Of a stretch of DNA of 49,284 bases, positions 39,757 through 48,898 are shown piece after piece. The notes below the pieces were generated by a model. It saw only the letters and a program-made list of their open reading frames with translations, was not told where the DNA came from and did not search any database. The DNA lies in contig NZ_JACSPZ010000001.1 of NCBI RefSeq assembly GCF_014836905.1, positions 656,991-706,274 of the forward strand, written 5' to 3'. Source of the DNA: Solibacillus faecavium. GTDB taxonomy: Bacteria; Bacillota; Bacilli; Bacillales_A; Planococcaceae. Each line of letters starts with the position of its first letter. The first letter of the stretch is position 1. The position numbers and the translations under genes are program-made.

Positions 39757-41754
39757 CTATTTTAACCGTTTCAATAATTGTTCTTTTTCTTTACCATTCG
39801 GCAACTCACGTACTATTTTCATTGCTAAATTACGATTTGTCTCTGATTTTTTCTTCTCATAATTTGCGACACGTGTTTTTGCTTTTGCCATATTATTATT
39901 TACGGTTTTTTTAATTTTCAATTCGAGCTTTGAACGTTCCTTATCATCAAATACAGCTTTTATGGAATTTTCAGCATTTATATAATTTTTCAATGTCTGT
40001 TTTTTCTCATATGCAGAAATTTTAGCTGTTGCTTGCTTTACTGCAGTTTGTACTTGCTTCTTCATTTTTTCCATTAGCTCAGATTTGACAGACGAATCCG
40101 GTAAGCTATTAATTGAAAATAGAGCATAATCATAATGTTTTTTGGTTGGTTGCTTTTCATATTGTGCTAAGCCATCAATCGCTTTTTTGGCAAACTGTTG
40201 CAACCCCTCATTTAATGCCGCTTCAAGCTCCTGCTTCGGCTTTAGCGAAGGCAACTTTTTTAATTCGGTCTCCGCTTTTTTATAATTATAATTTGTTTTA
40301 TTTCTGTTAAATACATTTACAGCATTAGTAGCCGGCTCAAATAATCTAGCAATAGTAGCGTCTAGTTGCTTTTGCTTGTGGAGCTTTATATCAACTGACA
40401 CTACTCCTTCTAAAAGGCCGATTAATTGATTATATTTCTGCTCAGTAGGAGTTCTAACAAAGTCCGCTAATATTTGATCGATTTGCGAAATGATTGTTTG
40501 TTGCGATTTATTCCAGTCATTTTTTAATGCTAACTTTTCTATTGTATTAGGCATTGTTTCGATTTTACTTATCGTAGATGTTGCCGATAAGTCACTATTT
40601 AACATCTCACTCATCATCATACTATTTGGCATTTTAAATTTCGGTAGCCCATACCCATATAATGAATCATATCCAACTTCCCCTAAATCTTCTGCAATAT
40701 AACGTAACCCATCACGTAATTCTGTCGCTGTTGCATAAGGATATTGCTCCATTAACAGTGCAAGCACCCCTGTAATATGAGGTGTTGCCATTGAAGTTCC
40801 GTTATATGTTGCATATTGCCCATTTAAATATGTACTGTAAATCTCTTCACCTGGGGCAGCAAAGTCATTTGTATTCCCTGTCCCACTAAATGAAGAACGT
40901 TTGAATTGTCGATTAATCGAGGCTACAGATATTACTTCATCATGACGCGCCGGGTAATTAATTGTATTTCCCGTTCCGCTGTCATTCCCTTCATTACCGC
41001 TTGCAGCTACAATCATAATGCCGTGGTCAGCCGCCTTTTTTACTCCTTCATGAAGAGATTTTGCATATTCTAAATCACCAAAACTTAAATTAATGATATG
41101 CATCTTGTTTTCAATTGCCCAGTCAATTGCTTTTAAGACATCGGCTACATCGCCTTTGCCATCTTTTCCAATTGCTTTTAAAGCATAAACTTCAGCATTT
41201 GGTGCAATTCCAGCTACACCAATTCCATTGTGCTTCCCAACAATAATACCCGCAACATGAGTACCATGCCCGTGATCATCCTCATAACTATTTCCGACAA
41301 AGGAAGCCCCTCCTACAACTGTAAGGTCTGAATGGTTTGCAACTCCAGAATCGATAATTGCTATCTTTACCCCTTTACCAGTAAACCCAGCATTCCACCC
41401 ATTCTGGACATCCATCGCTTTTAAATTCCAACGTTCCAATTCAGTAGATGATATGTTTGCTACTTTAAACTGATTTTGAATAGAAAAGGATTTATTTTCT
41501 TCATAAAATACAATATGTTTATCACTTATTAATTCTTGTAATACATCTTTAGAAATATTAATTTCCAGCAAAGGAAGCTGACTATATTCCTTAACGACCG
41601 AATCCGATTGTTGTATAATGAACTTCTTATCATGCTCTTTTTCATATTTTACAATAATATTTGTTTGTTGGTCCGAAGCAGCTTCCCCACTAGAGAACGG
41701 TGTTAATATCATCATTCCTAAAAGCATAATAATTCCTAAAAAAACTTTCTTCAT
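39757..41754 (-). CDS. Secreted subtilisin-like serine protease with helical C-terminal tail, 665 aa
   Basis: A signal peptide (MKKVFLGIIMLLGMMIL, cut near GEAAS) and an I9-like propeptide (about 28-100) come before an S8 peptidase domain (about 105-370). The triad and oxyanion residue are visible: Asp135 (IAIIDSG), His163 (HGHGTHVAG), Asn254 (AASGNEG) and Ser321 (NGTSMATPH). The tail (about 390-665) is a series of about 45-50-residue helical repeats with the pattern A-x-x-x-I-x-x-Y-E-K-x-x-(T/S)-x-x-N/H-Y-x-x-A-x-x-x-I-x-x-L/F. It is basic and lacks SLH or SH3 domains; similar helical tails attach Bacillus proteases to the cell surface (inference). ATG 41754 follows AGAGGTGG; the GTG inside that site is not used. 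Confidence 0.9.
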   Translation of the reverse strand: MKKVFLGIIMLLGMMILTPFSSGEAASDQQTNIIVKYEKEHDKKFIIQQSDSVVKEYSQLPLLEINISKDVLQELISDKHIVFYEENKSFSIQNQFKVANISSTELERWNLKAMDVQNGWNAGFTGKGVKIAIIDSGVANHSDLTVVGGASFVGNSYEDDHGHGTHVAGIIVGKHNGIGVAGIAPNAEVYALKAIGKDGKGDVADVLKAIDWAIENKMHIINLSFGDLEYAKSLHEGVKKAADHGIMIVAASGNEGNDSGTGNTINYPARHDEVISVASINRQFKRSSFSGTGNTNDFAAPGEEIYSTYLNGQYATYNGTSMATPHITGVLALLMEQYPYATATELRDGLRYIAEDLGEVGYDSLYGYGLPKFKMPNSMMMSEMLNSDLSATSTISKIETMPNTIEKLALKNDWNKSQQTIISQIDQILADFVRTPTEQKYNQLIGLLEGVVSVDIKLHKQKQLDATIARLFEPATNAVNVFNRNKTNYNYKKAETELKKLPSLKPKQELEAALNEGLQQFAKKAIDGLAQYEKQPTKKHYDYALFSINSLPDSSVKSELMEKMKKQVQTAVKQATAKISAYEKKQTLKNYINAENSIKAVFDDKERSKLELKIKKTVNNNMAKAKTRVANYEKKKSETNRNLAMKIVRELPNGKEKEQLLKRLK

Positions 41755-41812
41755 ACTTTCCACCTCTTACTTAATAAGTATAGATTACCTATATATAACG
41801 TACCATATTCAT

Positions 41813-41854
41813 CAAAAAAACCCAGCCTCTACTTTATAACTTTTAGAGACTGGG
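41813..41854 (-). terminator. Intrinsic terminator of the extracellular nuclease gene
   Basis: CCCAG-CCTCTA (41821-41831) pairs with TAGAG-ACTGGG (41844-41854), one mismatch; seven A residues at 41814-41820 give the minus-strand U tract. Confidence 0.88.
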
Positions 41855-41896
41855 AACTATATTAATATTTTAATCTTTTATTAAGATTGATAACCA

Positions 41897-44800
41897 CTAC
41901 TTAAATTCAATATCCTCTGCTGAAGCTCCCTTTGTATACGTAATGTTCGCTCCTTCAGGTAAATTACGGATTTCTTTTATATTTTTTCCTTCAATAATAA
42001 TTTTTCCTATTGGCGTTCCTTTAAAATCAATAATTGCCTTCCCTTTTTTCGGACTGATCGTGACTGTTTTGTCCGCAAAACCTTCTCCGTGGAATTCTGC
42101 ATATTGACTAAATACTGCAACTCCATTTTTAATATCCGTATTCTTCCCTAAAGTGAGAGAAATACTTGGACGATTCATGATTAACTTACCTGTTTTGTAG
42201 TTTTGATAGCTATAGATATCTTCAGGTACGATTGGTGCTGGTGTCTCTTCTTTTCCTGCCTTTAAGTCTATTTGCACTAATACTGGATCATGGTCAGATG
42301 CACGACCCTGCGCTTCTGTGAAGTTCGCATTAATATGAATCAAATCAATCTCTGTTTTATCAGCAAGATTATTCGATACTAAAATATGATCCAGCACTTG
42401 ATTGTTCCCTTGGAAGTAGTAAGTGAAACGATCTTCCTCCGGTGCTTTATCCACCATATTTGTTAAAATATCACCCTTTAATGTTTCAAGTGCCGGTGTG
42501 AATTCAAAGTCATTCATATCACCTGCTACGACAACATTTAAATCTGGATCTTTTGCAAGCCCTTCATTGATAAAATCATTGATTGCCTGTGCAAGCTCAA
42601 GGCGTTCCGGTACAGACCCTAGAACTGGTGGCTGTGTTGGTCCCCAAAGTGAATCATCGCCACCTTTAGAGTTTAAATGTGCTCCAATAACGATAATTCG
42701 TTCTTCTTGGAATTCAAATTCTGCTGCAATTGGTTTACGTGTATCTTCAAATTTTGATGGATCGACAAAACCTGGATTCAATGTCAGGCTTCCATCTGCT
42801 GTCCATGAGTTTGCTTGATTACCCGTTCCTTTTACACCTTCCACAAGTGATACACGTGTTGGGTTGTATAAGTAACCTACACGGATATTGCCGCCTGGTG
42901 CACCGCCAACTGTGTTGTTAATTGGCGTAACGTCAGTCCAATCATAAGAAGGACCACCTGCAGCTATAATTGCGTTAATTAAACGCATATAACTTTCCGA
43001 TGCATCTGCATTGCCTGAATCAATTTGACCATCATTATCTTGTACTTCCACTAATGTGATAATATCTGGTGACTTCATATTATGCACAAAGCTTGAGGCA
43101 ATTTTTCTTACTTTTTCATCTGGCGTATTGGCACTATTATTCGAGAAATTCTCGATATTATAAGCTGCGACATTCAGCTTGTCTGCTACTGGCTCGAGAT
43201 GTGTTACTTCTTGCTGAATATTTGCCTTTGTTACTTCCGGGAATATTTTATTCGTATTCAGTCGGTAGCCATCCGAGAAATTTTCTACAAATCCAATCAG
43301 TTCTTCATTAAAACGATCGCCTGATTCATAATTTTTACCTGCTACCCCTTCAAGCATAATTTTCTCCGGGTTGTAATCATCGGCAGCAATATTTAAACCA
43401 CCATTTACGTTAAATGTGTTATTTGTTGTACTTGGTACGACGATCGGAGAATCATTATTGTAGATTGGTCCAATTACTCTCGCGTCAGGGAATGATACAC
43501 GCATGTACTCGATTGATTCCCAGAAATCAATCCCGTCTTCCTGTGGATCAAAAATTGCAAAACTATCATTGTCGATAATTTTGTTCGGAGGGAATAAATC
43601 CTCTCCTATTACAAGAGGTTCTGGCATTACTGTATTACCTGTTTTTGTAATTATTGTTGCTGAAATTTGCGTATCTTTTAAACGCGTATTTCCACCTACT
43701 TCAATTACATCTCCTGAAACTTCCACAATGTCTCCAACTGCCACATTATGTGCTGATTTATTTACTTTAATCGCTGTTGACTTTACGCCATCGAAAGCCG
43801 ACTCATCTTCTTGCATAATAAAGCTAGATGAATCAATAACAAAAGTTATGACCCCTTCTACATCATTTACGGAAAAACCTAGATACGGGGATGTATGACC
43901 CGCCCCTTGAATATCACTAATTGTGGCATTCTCAATATCAATAATTTCGTAAACAAACGTTGCAATGGCACTGTTTGTTAAGCCTTCTTTCACTGCAATC
44001 GCTTTAATCGTCATCGGATTATTAACGGTAATTTCACCTGTGTACTTTGTACTTGCTGTAGTTGGCGTTGAGCCATCCACTGTGTAATAAATTGTTGCAC
44101 CTTCTGTAATTGTAGAAAGCGTTACATTCGTACCCGCTGTTACTCCCCCAATATGAGAAGCTTGAATGTCCTGAACTTTTGTTGTATCTTCAATAATTTG
44201 AATCGGAAGAAGCTGATGATTTGTAAATTGCCCAACGATTCCCGTAATTTCACCGTACGTTTTACCTGTAACCAAACCTGAATTTCTTGTTTTATCATAA
44301 ATAGCGAATGTACCAGCCGTGTCTGTTCCTGTGAAATTTTGGCCTGATCCAGTAATCGCTACATTTTTTATCGTTACAAGTTTTGATTCATTTTCTTCTG
44401 CAATGCCTGCACTTGTCACAATATGTGGCTGTGGTACTGCCGATAAAATTGGTGTGCCTACGAGCTTAATATTAGTTAATTGTTTTAATCCACTGTACTC
44501 GGCCACTTTGCCTTGAACCGTTACAAGGTCTCCCACCTTAGCAGAAAGACTATCAACAGGGTAAATTGCAATAGCTGCCCCATCTTCATCTTGAATATGG
44601 GCAGTAGCTGTTTCGAGCTTTGCTGTCACAATACCTGATACAGTTACTACTTCCCCGATTGCAGCTTTACGTGCATCACCAATAGAAATAATTTCTACAT
44701 CTGGAGGATCGGTTGGCTCAACAGGCTCAGTTGGATTATCTCCCACAAAACTTATGGCAGATAAAGATTTTATACCTGCATGGTTGCCAAAGTATTTTTC

Positions 44801-45196
44801 CAACGAGCCAGTTAATTTAATTTTAGCCCCTAAATTACTTGGGTTCGATTTTAAACCAAATTCTGCTCTAAATGTAGAAGGTGAAGATGGTAATTGAATA
44901 TAAAGCATCTTCGCCACATCGGTTTCACCAGGTGTTTGTGCTATCGCAATATTCGTATCGCTTTCTGCTTCTACCACATAAGATGTTTCACTTTTGGCAA
45001 ACCCTACTATATAACCCTCTACTGTAACATTTGGCTTAACAGCTGTTGCATCAAACAAACTGATAGCTTCATCAACACCAATGGCCTCTGTCGTTTCCGC
45101 ATTAACAACTGCCAGATGAGGTAAAATCATCGATATAACAAGTAAAAATGATAATGCAATTTTAGAAATGAAATGATTAAATCCTGTTTTTTTCAT
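41897..45196 (-). CDS. ExeM/NucH-family extracellular endonuclease, 1099 aa
   Basis: A large secreted nuclease. In order: signal peptide (MKKTGFNHFISKIALSFLL, cut near VNA); an N-terminal OB-like domain of the DUF6359 kind (about 35-155); a Glu/Pro linker; further OB-fold DNA-binding segments (about 165-340); a chitobiase-type beta domain (about 348-420, TIYYTVDGSTPT); another OB-like part (about 425-520); an endonuclease/exonuclease/phosphatase domain (about 680-985) with NIENFS, LVEVQD, GAHLNSKGGD, VAGDMND, VLDHILVS and ASDHDPVLV, the metal- and phosphate-binding residues of the fold; and a short C-terminal beta domain. It should degrade extracellular DNA, freeing phosphate and nucleosides. 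It has no SLH or sortase signal. ATG 45196 follows AAGGAGC. Confidence 0.9.
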   Translation of the reverse strand: MKKTGFNHFISKIALSFLLVISMILPHLAVVNAETTEAIGVDEAISLFDATAVKPNVTVEGYIVGFAKSETSYVVEAESDTNIAIAQTPGETDVAKMLYIQLPSSPSTFRAEFGLKSNPSNLGAKIKLTGSLEKYFGNHAGIKSLSAISFVGDNPTEPVEPTDPPDVEIISIGDARKAAIGEVVTVSGIVTAKLETATAHIQDEDGAAIAIYPVDSLSAKVGDLVTVQGKVAEYSGLKQLTNIKLVGTPILSAVPQPHIVTSAGIAEENESKLVTIKNVAITGSGQNFTGTDTAGTFAIYDKTRNSGLVTGKTYGEITGIVGQFTNHQLLPIQIIEDTTKVQDIQASHIGGVTAGTNVTLSTITEGATIYYTVDGSTPTTASTKYTGEITVNNPMTIKAIAVKEGLTNSAIATFVYEIIDIENATISDIQGAGHTSPYLGFSVNDVEGVITFVIDSSSFIMQEDESAFDGVKSTAIKVNKSAHNVAVGDIVEVSGDVIEVGGNTRLKDTQISATIITKTGNTVMPEPLVIGEDLFPPNKIIDNDSFAIFDPQEDGIDFWESIEYMRVSFPDARVIGPIYNNDSPIVVPSTTNNTFNVNGGLNIAADDYNPEKIMLEGVAGKNYESGDRFNEELIGFVENFSDGYRLNTNKIFPEVTKANIQQEVTHLEPVADKLNVAAYNIENFSNNSANTPDEKVRKIASSFVHNMKSPDIITLVEVQDNDGQIDSGNADASESYMRLINAIIAAGGPSYDWTDVTPINNTVGGAPGGNIRVGYLYNPTRVSLVEGVKGTGNQANSWTADGSLTLNPGFVDPSKFEDTRKPIAAEFEFQEERIIVIGAHLNSKGGDDSLWGPTQPPVLGSVPERLELAQAINDFINEGLAKDPDLNVVVAGDMNDFEFTPALETLKGDILTNMVDKAPEEDRFTYYFQGNNQVLDHILVSNNLADKTEIDLIHINANFTEAQGRASDHDPVLVQIDLKAGKEETPAPIVPEDIYSYQNYKTGKLIMNRPSISLTLGKNTDIKNGVAVFSQYAEFHGEGFADKTVTISPKKGKAIIDFKGTPIGKIIIEGKNIKEIRNLPEGANITYTKGASAEDIEFK

Positions 45197-45603
45197 TCTT
45201 TAAGCTCCTTATCTTGTTTTATAGTTTGCTAAAAACTCTTCATATTACTACAAAGGTTACATATCCTCTCCTTTATTACACTATTCTTATAAATTACTAT
45301 AGTTAACGAATATATTTTAACAGGAAAATGTTAAATAAATTGTAAGTTAATATGAATTTTTAGAATTATAATAAAAATATATATTTGATACTATTATCCT
45401 TCTAAATAATGCATTACTTAATACCTTCTATTAGCTTAAAAATTTATGTAATTTGAACGGTCAGCTTTATCGAGCAAATTGACAATGTAAATTTTATTGT
45501 AAATTAATAAAATTTCTATAATCGGTTAATCTATAGAGTGAAAAGGTGAAGTCATATTCATGATTGGCTTTTTCAAAACTTAATGAAGGTTGAGGTATCA
45601 AAT
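45197..45603. other. Divergent intergenic region, no further gene seen
   Basis: About 400 bp of AT-rich DNA between the minus-strand nuclease and the plus-strand 66-aa gene. A TTGACA at 45479-45484 with an imperfect -10 could serve the small gene; next to it ACAAT and ATTGT form a short dyad (45482-45501). I see no 21-bp array here. Confidence 0.5.
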
Positions 45604-45804
45604 ATGAGCAAAAATTCTAACAAAATTATTGTTAAGAAGGCACGTACTGTAAATAAGTTACAAGTAAATCAGCAGCTACGTCAAAAGTTCCTGCATGAAG
45701 AATTTGGTTCTGAATTACATCCCGATTCAGCAAATCCTCTTGCAGAAAAGCAAAGATCTACTGAAGAAAATCAACCTGTCAGTGAACGCACAGCTTGGAA
45801 CTAG
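45604..45804 (+). CDS. Small Gln/Asn/Glu-rich protein, possibly spore-related, 66 aa
   Basis: ATG 45604 follows GAGGT by 7 nt; an in-frame ATG at 45583 lies before that site and is less likely. The protein is hydrophilic, with a basic N-terminus (MSKNSNKIIVKKARTV), a Gln/Asn-rich helix and the segment EEFGSELHPDSANPLAEKQ. The composition and the EFG-S-E stretch weakly recall gamma-type small acid-soluble spore proteins, which would be degraded at germination as an amino-acid store; this is a tentative call. It is monocistronic with its own terminator. Confidence 0.65.
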   Translation: MSKNSNKIIVKKARTVNKLQVNQQLRQKFLHEEFGSELHPDSANPLAEKQRSTEENQPVSERTAWN

Positions 45805-45837
45805 TTTATATTTGAATACATTCAACACATTAACGAG

Positions 45838-45873
45838 ATGGAATCAAGGTGTATGTGCCTTGGTTTCTTTTCT
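45838..45873 (+). terminator. Intrinsic terminator of the 66-aa gene
   Basis: GAATCAAGG (45841-45849) pairs with CCTTGGTTTC (45858-45867), one mismatch, followed by TTTTC and more T residues. Confidence 0.78.
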
Positions 45874-45902
45874 TTGTGTAGAGGCGGATGCTCAGAAGCG
45901 GT

Positions 45903-46031
45903 TTCTACATACCCCTTGAAATCTTCTATATTTTTGGCGATTTAGTCTACTTTTCCTTTTATACTTTCTACTTCTTTTAATGAAAGGTTAACTTTATTCA
46001 GAAAATGTTCTACTTTTATTAGAAAAGCCAC
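45903..46031. repeat. 21-bp-phased TTCTACTTT array (class A), copy 4
   Basis: Words start at 45903 (TTCTACAT), 45924 (TTCTATAT), 45945 (GTCTACTTT), 45966 (TTCTACTTC), 45987 (GTTAACTTT) and 46008 (TTCTACTTT): five steps of exactly 21 bp. A looser GCCACTTTT follows near 46027. Spacers are unrelated. The array begins 30 bp after the terminator of the 66-aa gene and has no reading frame. Confidence 0.88.
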
Positions 46032-46165
46032 TTTTGGGTAATTACTAATTAAAAAGTGAGCACTAAACATTCCATACATATCAGATGAACTTACTAGATA
46101 TTTATGTTAAAGTAAAATTTATACAGAGATAGTCTAAAAATAGTAGTGAAAAGGAGCTTGAGAAA

Positions 46166-47056
46166 ATGAGAACTATTCCATATTTAGTAGATGGCGACTG
46201 GTTAGAAGAACGTTTAAAAGATCCTAACTTGCGCTTAATCGATGCCTCTACTTTTTTAAAAATTCCAGAAGGCCAAGGTTTCCCAGAATTATGGTCTGGT
46301 TTTGAAGCCTATCAAGAAGAACACATCCCGGGAGCTGCTTATGCTGATTTACTGAAAGATTTCACTAATCATGAAGGGGCGGCACCATTTACAATTGCAA
46401 CCCGAGAACAATTTCTAAAAGCAGTGGAACCATTAGGAATTACCGATGAAACATATGTAGTAATCTATGACCGTGGACCATTAGTAAATGTTGATATATT
46501 AGCATCCGATTGGTCTGCACGCTTACGCTGGCAGTTAAAATATGAAGGCTTCGATAATGTAGCTGTGCTAGACGGTGGTTTCCGTAAATGGAAGCTAGAC
46601 GGACGCCCTACAGAATCCGGTATTTCAGAATATGTACCTGCACCATTTTCTGGAGAACGCCGTGAACAGTTAATTGTCACAAAAGAAGATGTAAAAGCTG
46701 CTTTAGGTGATGAAAACATAATATTAATCAATAGTTTGTCAGAGGCAGATTTCCGTGGCGAAACAACGACATACCCGCGTCCTGGTCATATCCCTGGAAG
46801 CAAGCATGCCTTTTTCGGGGCTCATTCTAATCCGGAAACTCGTTTACTTAATGATGATGCTACATTACAAGCAACTTTTGAAAAGTTAGGCGCACTTGAT
46901 CCAAACAAAAAAGTCATTACTTACTGTGGTGGCGGAATAGCCGCGACATGGAATGCATTATTGTTGAATAAATTGGGGCAAGAAAATGTGGCTGTTTATG
47001 ATGGGTCTTTGAATGAATGGGCTAGTGATGAGAGTTGTCCGTTGGTGACGGGGTAA
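46166..47056 (+). CDS. Thiosulfate/3-mercaptopyruvate sulfurtransferase, two rhodanese domains, 296 aa
   Basis: A cytoplasmic tandem-rhodanese enzyme that moves a sulfane sulfur from thiosulfate or 3-mercaptopyruvate to an acceptor such as cyanide or a thiol. The N-terminal domain (about 5-145; HIPGAAYADL, VLDGGFRKWK) lacks an active Cys (YDRGPLVN in its place), as normal. The C-terminal domain (about 170-293) has the HIPGSKHAFF motif and the active loop TYCGGGIAATW with Cys254. The CGGGIA loop leaves the choice between the two substrates open. ATG 46166 follows AAAAGGAG by 9-10 nt. No neighbouring sulfur genes are seen. Confidence 0.93.
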   Translation: MRTIPYLVDGDWLEERLKDPNLRLIDASTFLKIPEGQGFPELWSGFEAYQEEHIPGAAYADLLKDFTNHEGAAPFTIATREQFLKAVEPLGITDETYVVIYDRGPLVNVDILASDWSARLRWQLKYEGFDNVAVLDGGFRKWKLDGRPTESGISEYVPAPFSGERREQLIVTKEDVKAALGDENIILINSLSEADFRGETTTYPRPGHIPGSKHAFFGAHSNPETRLLNDDATLQATFEKLGALDPNKKVITYCGGGIAATWNALLLNKLGQENVAVYDGSLNEWASDESCPLVTG

Positions 47057-47197
47057 GTGAGACAATTAGTCTGTAAAATGGATTTGTGTGAAATTGAACC
47101 GTAAAAACCCCATTAAATAAAATCATGGGCTACACTAAGTTGAAGGATAAAATAAAGACTTGTAAACTTAGACTATAACATTAAGGGAGCGCTTATT

Positions 47198-47257
47198 ATG
47201 CCACGAAAGTCGAGAATTTACAGCACTGATTATATCGTTTTTTCATACCTTCGATAA
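47198..47257 (+). pseudogene. Remnant of a Y1 (REP-associated/IS200-like) transposase start
   Basis: AAGGGAG, then ATG at 47198, opens a 19-codon frame reading MPRKSRIYSTDYIVFSYLR before a stop. MPRK(S/A)R followed by a short Tyr-containing stretch is the usual start of REP-associated tyrosine transposases, where YHV-type HUH-domain sequence should follow. Here it breaks off. I read it as a decayed or deleted copy; the evidence is only this short N-terminus with its ribosome site. Confidence 0.42.
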
Positions 47258-47309
47258 ATCTATAACTATCTGGATATTTAAAATTCCTAGTAATAACGTT
47301 TGTTTTAAT

Positions 47310-47500
47310 ACTTTTAAAGCGAACTCTTTTTCCTTTTTATGGATTACTCAAACTTTTGATGAGAAGGGGTTAAACACTTCTATTTATCCACTGTTTTATA
47401 TTTTTTAACCCATCGCTCCACTTCTTTTACTTTGAAGTTGAACTTTTAAACTATTACCACCTGGCTATCATCACTATTTAAGTAAGATTTAACTCCTTTT
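47310..47500. repeat. Degenerate stretch resembling a decayed class A array
   Basis: Words such as ATACTTTTA, AAACTTTTG, CACTTCTAT, TCCACTTC, TTACTTTG, GAACTTTTA and TAACTCCTTTT occur repeatedly. The AC at 47408, 47429, 47450 and 47492 fits a 21-bp grid, and 47310/47352 are 42 bp apart; other copies are out of phase. It sits downstream of the sulfurtransferase gene and just before the insertion sequence. No gene is seen here. Confidence 0.45.
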
Positions 47501-47518
47501 AATTTGAATTCAGAATTA

Positions 47519-47526
47519 GTTTTTCT
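47519..47526. repeat. Target-site duplication of the ISL3 element, left copy (GTTTTTCT)
   Basis: GTTTTTCT directly precedes the left inverted repeat and is identical to the 8 bp at 48899-48906. Eight-bp duplications are usual for ISL3 elements. Confidence 0.93.
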
Positions 47527-48898
47527 GGTTCTAAGTCAAATGTTGGGGTGAAATCATTTCTAAACCGATTTCATCCCACATGACCACCCATATTTTTATA
47601 CTTTAAATTTAATAAAATCTTGGCCTTAAAGTGATCGAAACGTCTGAATCCATACGCATTCCGTTTCATCACTTTTGTTTTGTTGTTAATGCCCTCCAGA
47701 AAACCATTGGAATAGCCAAATGTAAAGCTATTCAAGATTTCTGTCTGCCAATTTTTAAATGTCTGAATTGCACGTTTAAATGCAGGAATTCCTGATTCTT
47801 CAACTTGTTTGTAGAACTGAAGGAGTCCCTCTTTAATCTTTGATACATCGGGTTCTTTTTTGGCCTGATCAAACCATTCACAGTAGGCTTGTTTTAGTTG
47901 ATACGCTACTTTTAATAAAGGAGACATCTCTGTATAGCGGGTTAAGTAAAATTGATCCGTTTCTTTCAGCTTTTCTGGACGTTTATAGAGCACATGCCGC
48001 ATTCTTTTACACTTTTTCCGGTCGTATTCGTGCCAGTCCTTTTGAACTTCTCGACGAACCGAATCTAACGTCCAATAAATAGAACGACAATAATGAAAGC
48101 GATCTGCCACAATGACCGGTCTTCCTAAAGACTGACGGACCGCTGATTTAAAGGAAGGGCTCATATCCATCACAACGATTTCCACTTCACTTCCGTAGCG
48201 CTTTAAATAATCTTTAATGGTTTCTTTCCGGCGATTTGGCAAAATATCGATTGGTTCTTTGGTTTCGGCATTGGCAATAATCAATTGATATTTTCCTGCG
48301 TCGGTATCGCCTTTATATTCATCAATCGCAATCGCTTTTGGCAATTGAACACCATGCACCATTTCTTTATGGGCCATTTTCTTAAAGCGACGAATCACGG
48401 TTGTGCTCGAGGTACCTGTAACCTCCGCTGCTTCTTTAAATGTCTTCGCTTTAATCGCGCGAATGCTTAACGCTTGATTCGCTTCTTTGGTAAAACGTTG
48501 ATACCGCTCAATAAAGGATGCTTTTTCAGCGAAGCGCTTTCCACAATCGCATGCATAACGACGACGCTTATAAAAGATGACGGTCATTCGCTCAAACCAT
48601 TTTAGGTGCTTAATTTTTTGAATCCGGTAATCGTGCACTTTCGTAGTCCATTGTTGGCAGGCTGGACATTGATGCGCCTGACGAGGTAGTTCAATCGAAA
48701 TTGCCATCCCCATCTCTAACTCTTCAATTTTTGTAATTTCTACATCTTTTAATCCTGGAATATTCATGTTAAAATTCATACAGCACAAATCACCTTTCTA
48801 TTGCTTGTTTCTCGACAATTCAAGTATATAAAAAAGTGTGATTTTGTGCTTTTTTTATTGTGAAATTGTTTGAATACCCCAACAAATATTATAGAACC
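47527..48898 (-). mobile_element. Complete ISL3-family insertion sequence, 1372 bp
   Basis: The ends are imperfect 23-bp inverted repeats: left 47527-47549 begins GGTTCTA and ends TGTTGGGGT; right 48876-48898, read on the minus strand, begins GGTTCTAT and ends TGTTGGGGT (17 of 23 positions agree). It carries one transposase gene on the minus strand and is flanked by perfect 8-bp direct repeats GTTTTTCT. Intact ends and perfect duplication suggest a recent insertion into a non-coding region. Confidence 0.95.
47571..48779 (-). CDS. ISL3-family transposase, 402 aa
   Basis: The protein has an N-terminal zinc-finger-like part (CPACQQ ... CDCGKRF, about 35-80), a helix-turn-helix (about 105-130, FKEAAEVTGTSSTTVIRRF) and a DDE catalytic domain. 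The likely acidic residues are Asp in AIDEYKGD, Asp in VVMDMSPSF and Glu in GFLEGINNKTKVMKR, the signature of ISL3 (DDE_Tnp_ISL3). The frame is intact and of full length for the family. ATG 48779 with AAAGGTGA about 10 nt upstream is used; a TTG three codons earlier is too close to that site. Confidence 0.95.
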   Translation of the reverse strand: MNFNMNIPGLKDVEITKIEELEMGMAISIELPRQAHQCPACQQWTTKVHDYRIQKIKHLKWFERMTVIFYKRRRYACDCGKRFAEKASFIERYQRFTKEANQALSIRAIKAKTFKEAAEVTGTSSTTVIRRFKKMAHKEMVHGVQLPKAIAIDEYKGDTDAGKYQLIIANAETKEPIDILPNRRKETIKDYLKRYGSEVEIVVMDMSPSFKSAVRQSLGRPVIVADRFHYCRSIYWTLDSVRREVQKDWHEYDRKKCKRMRHVLYKRPEKLKETDQFYLTRYTEMSPLLKVAYQLKQAYCEWFDQAKKEPDVSKIKEGLLQFYKQVEESGIPAFKRAIQTFKNWQTEILNSFTFGYSNGFLEGINNKTKVMKRNAYGFRRFDHFKAKILLNLKYKNMGGHVG

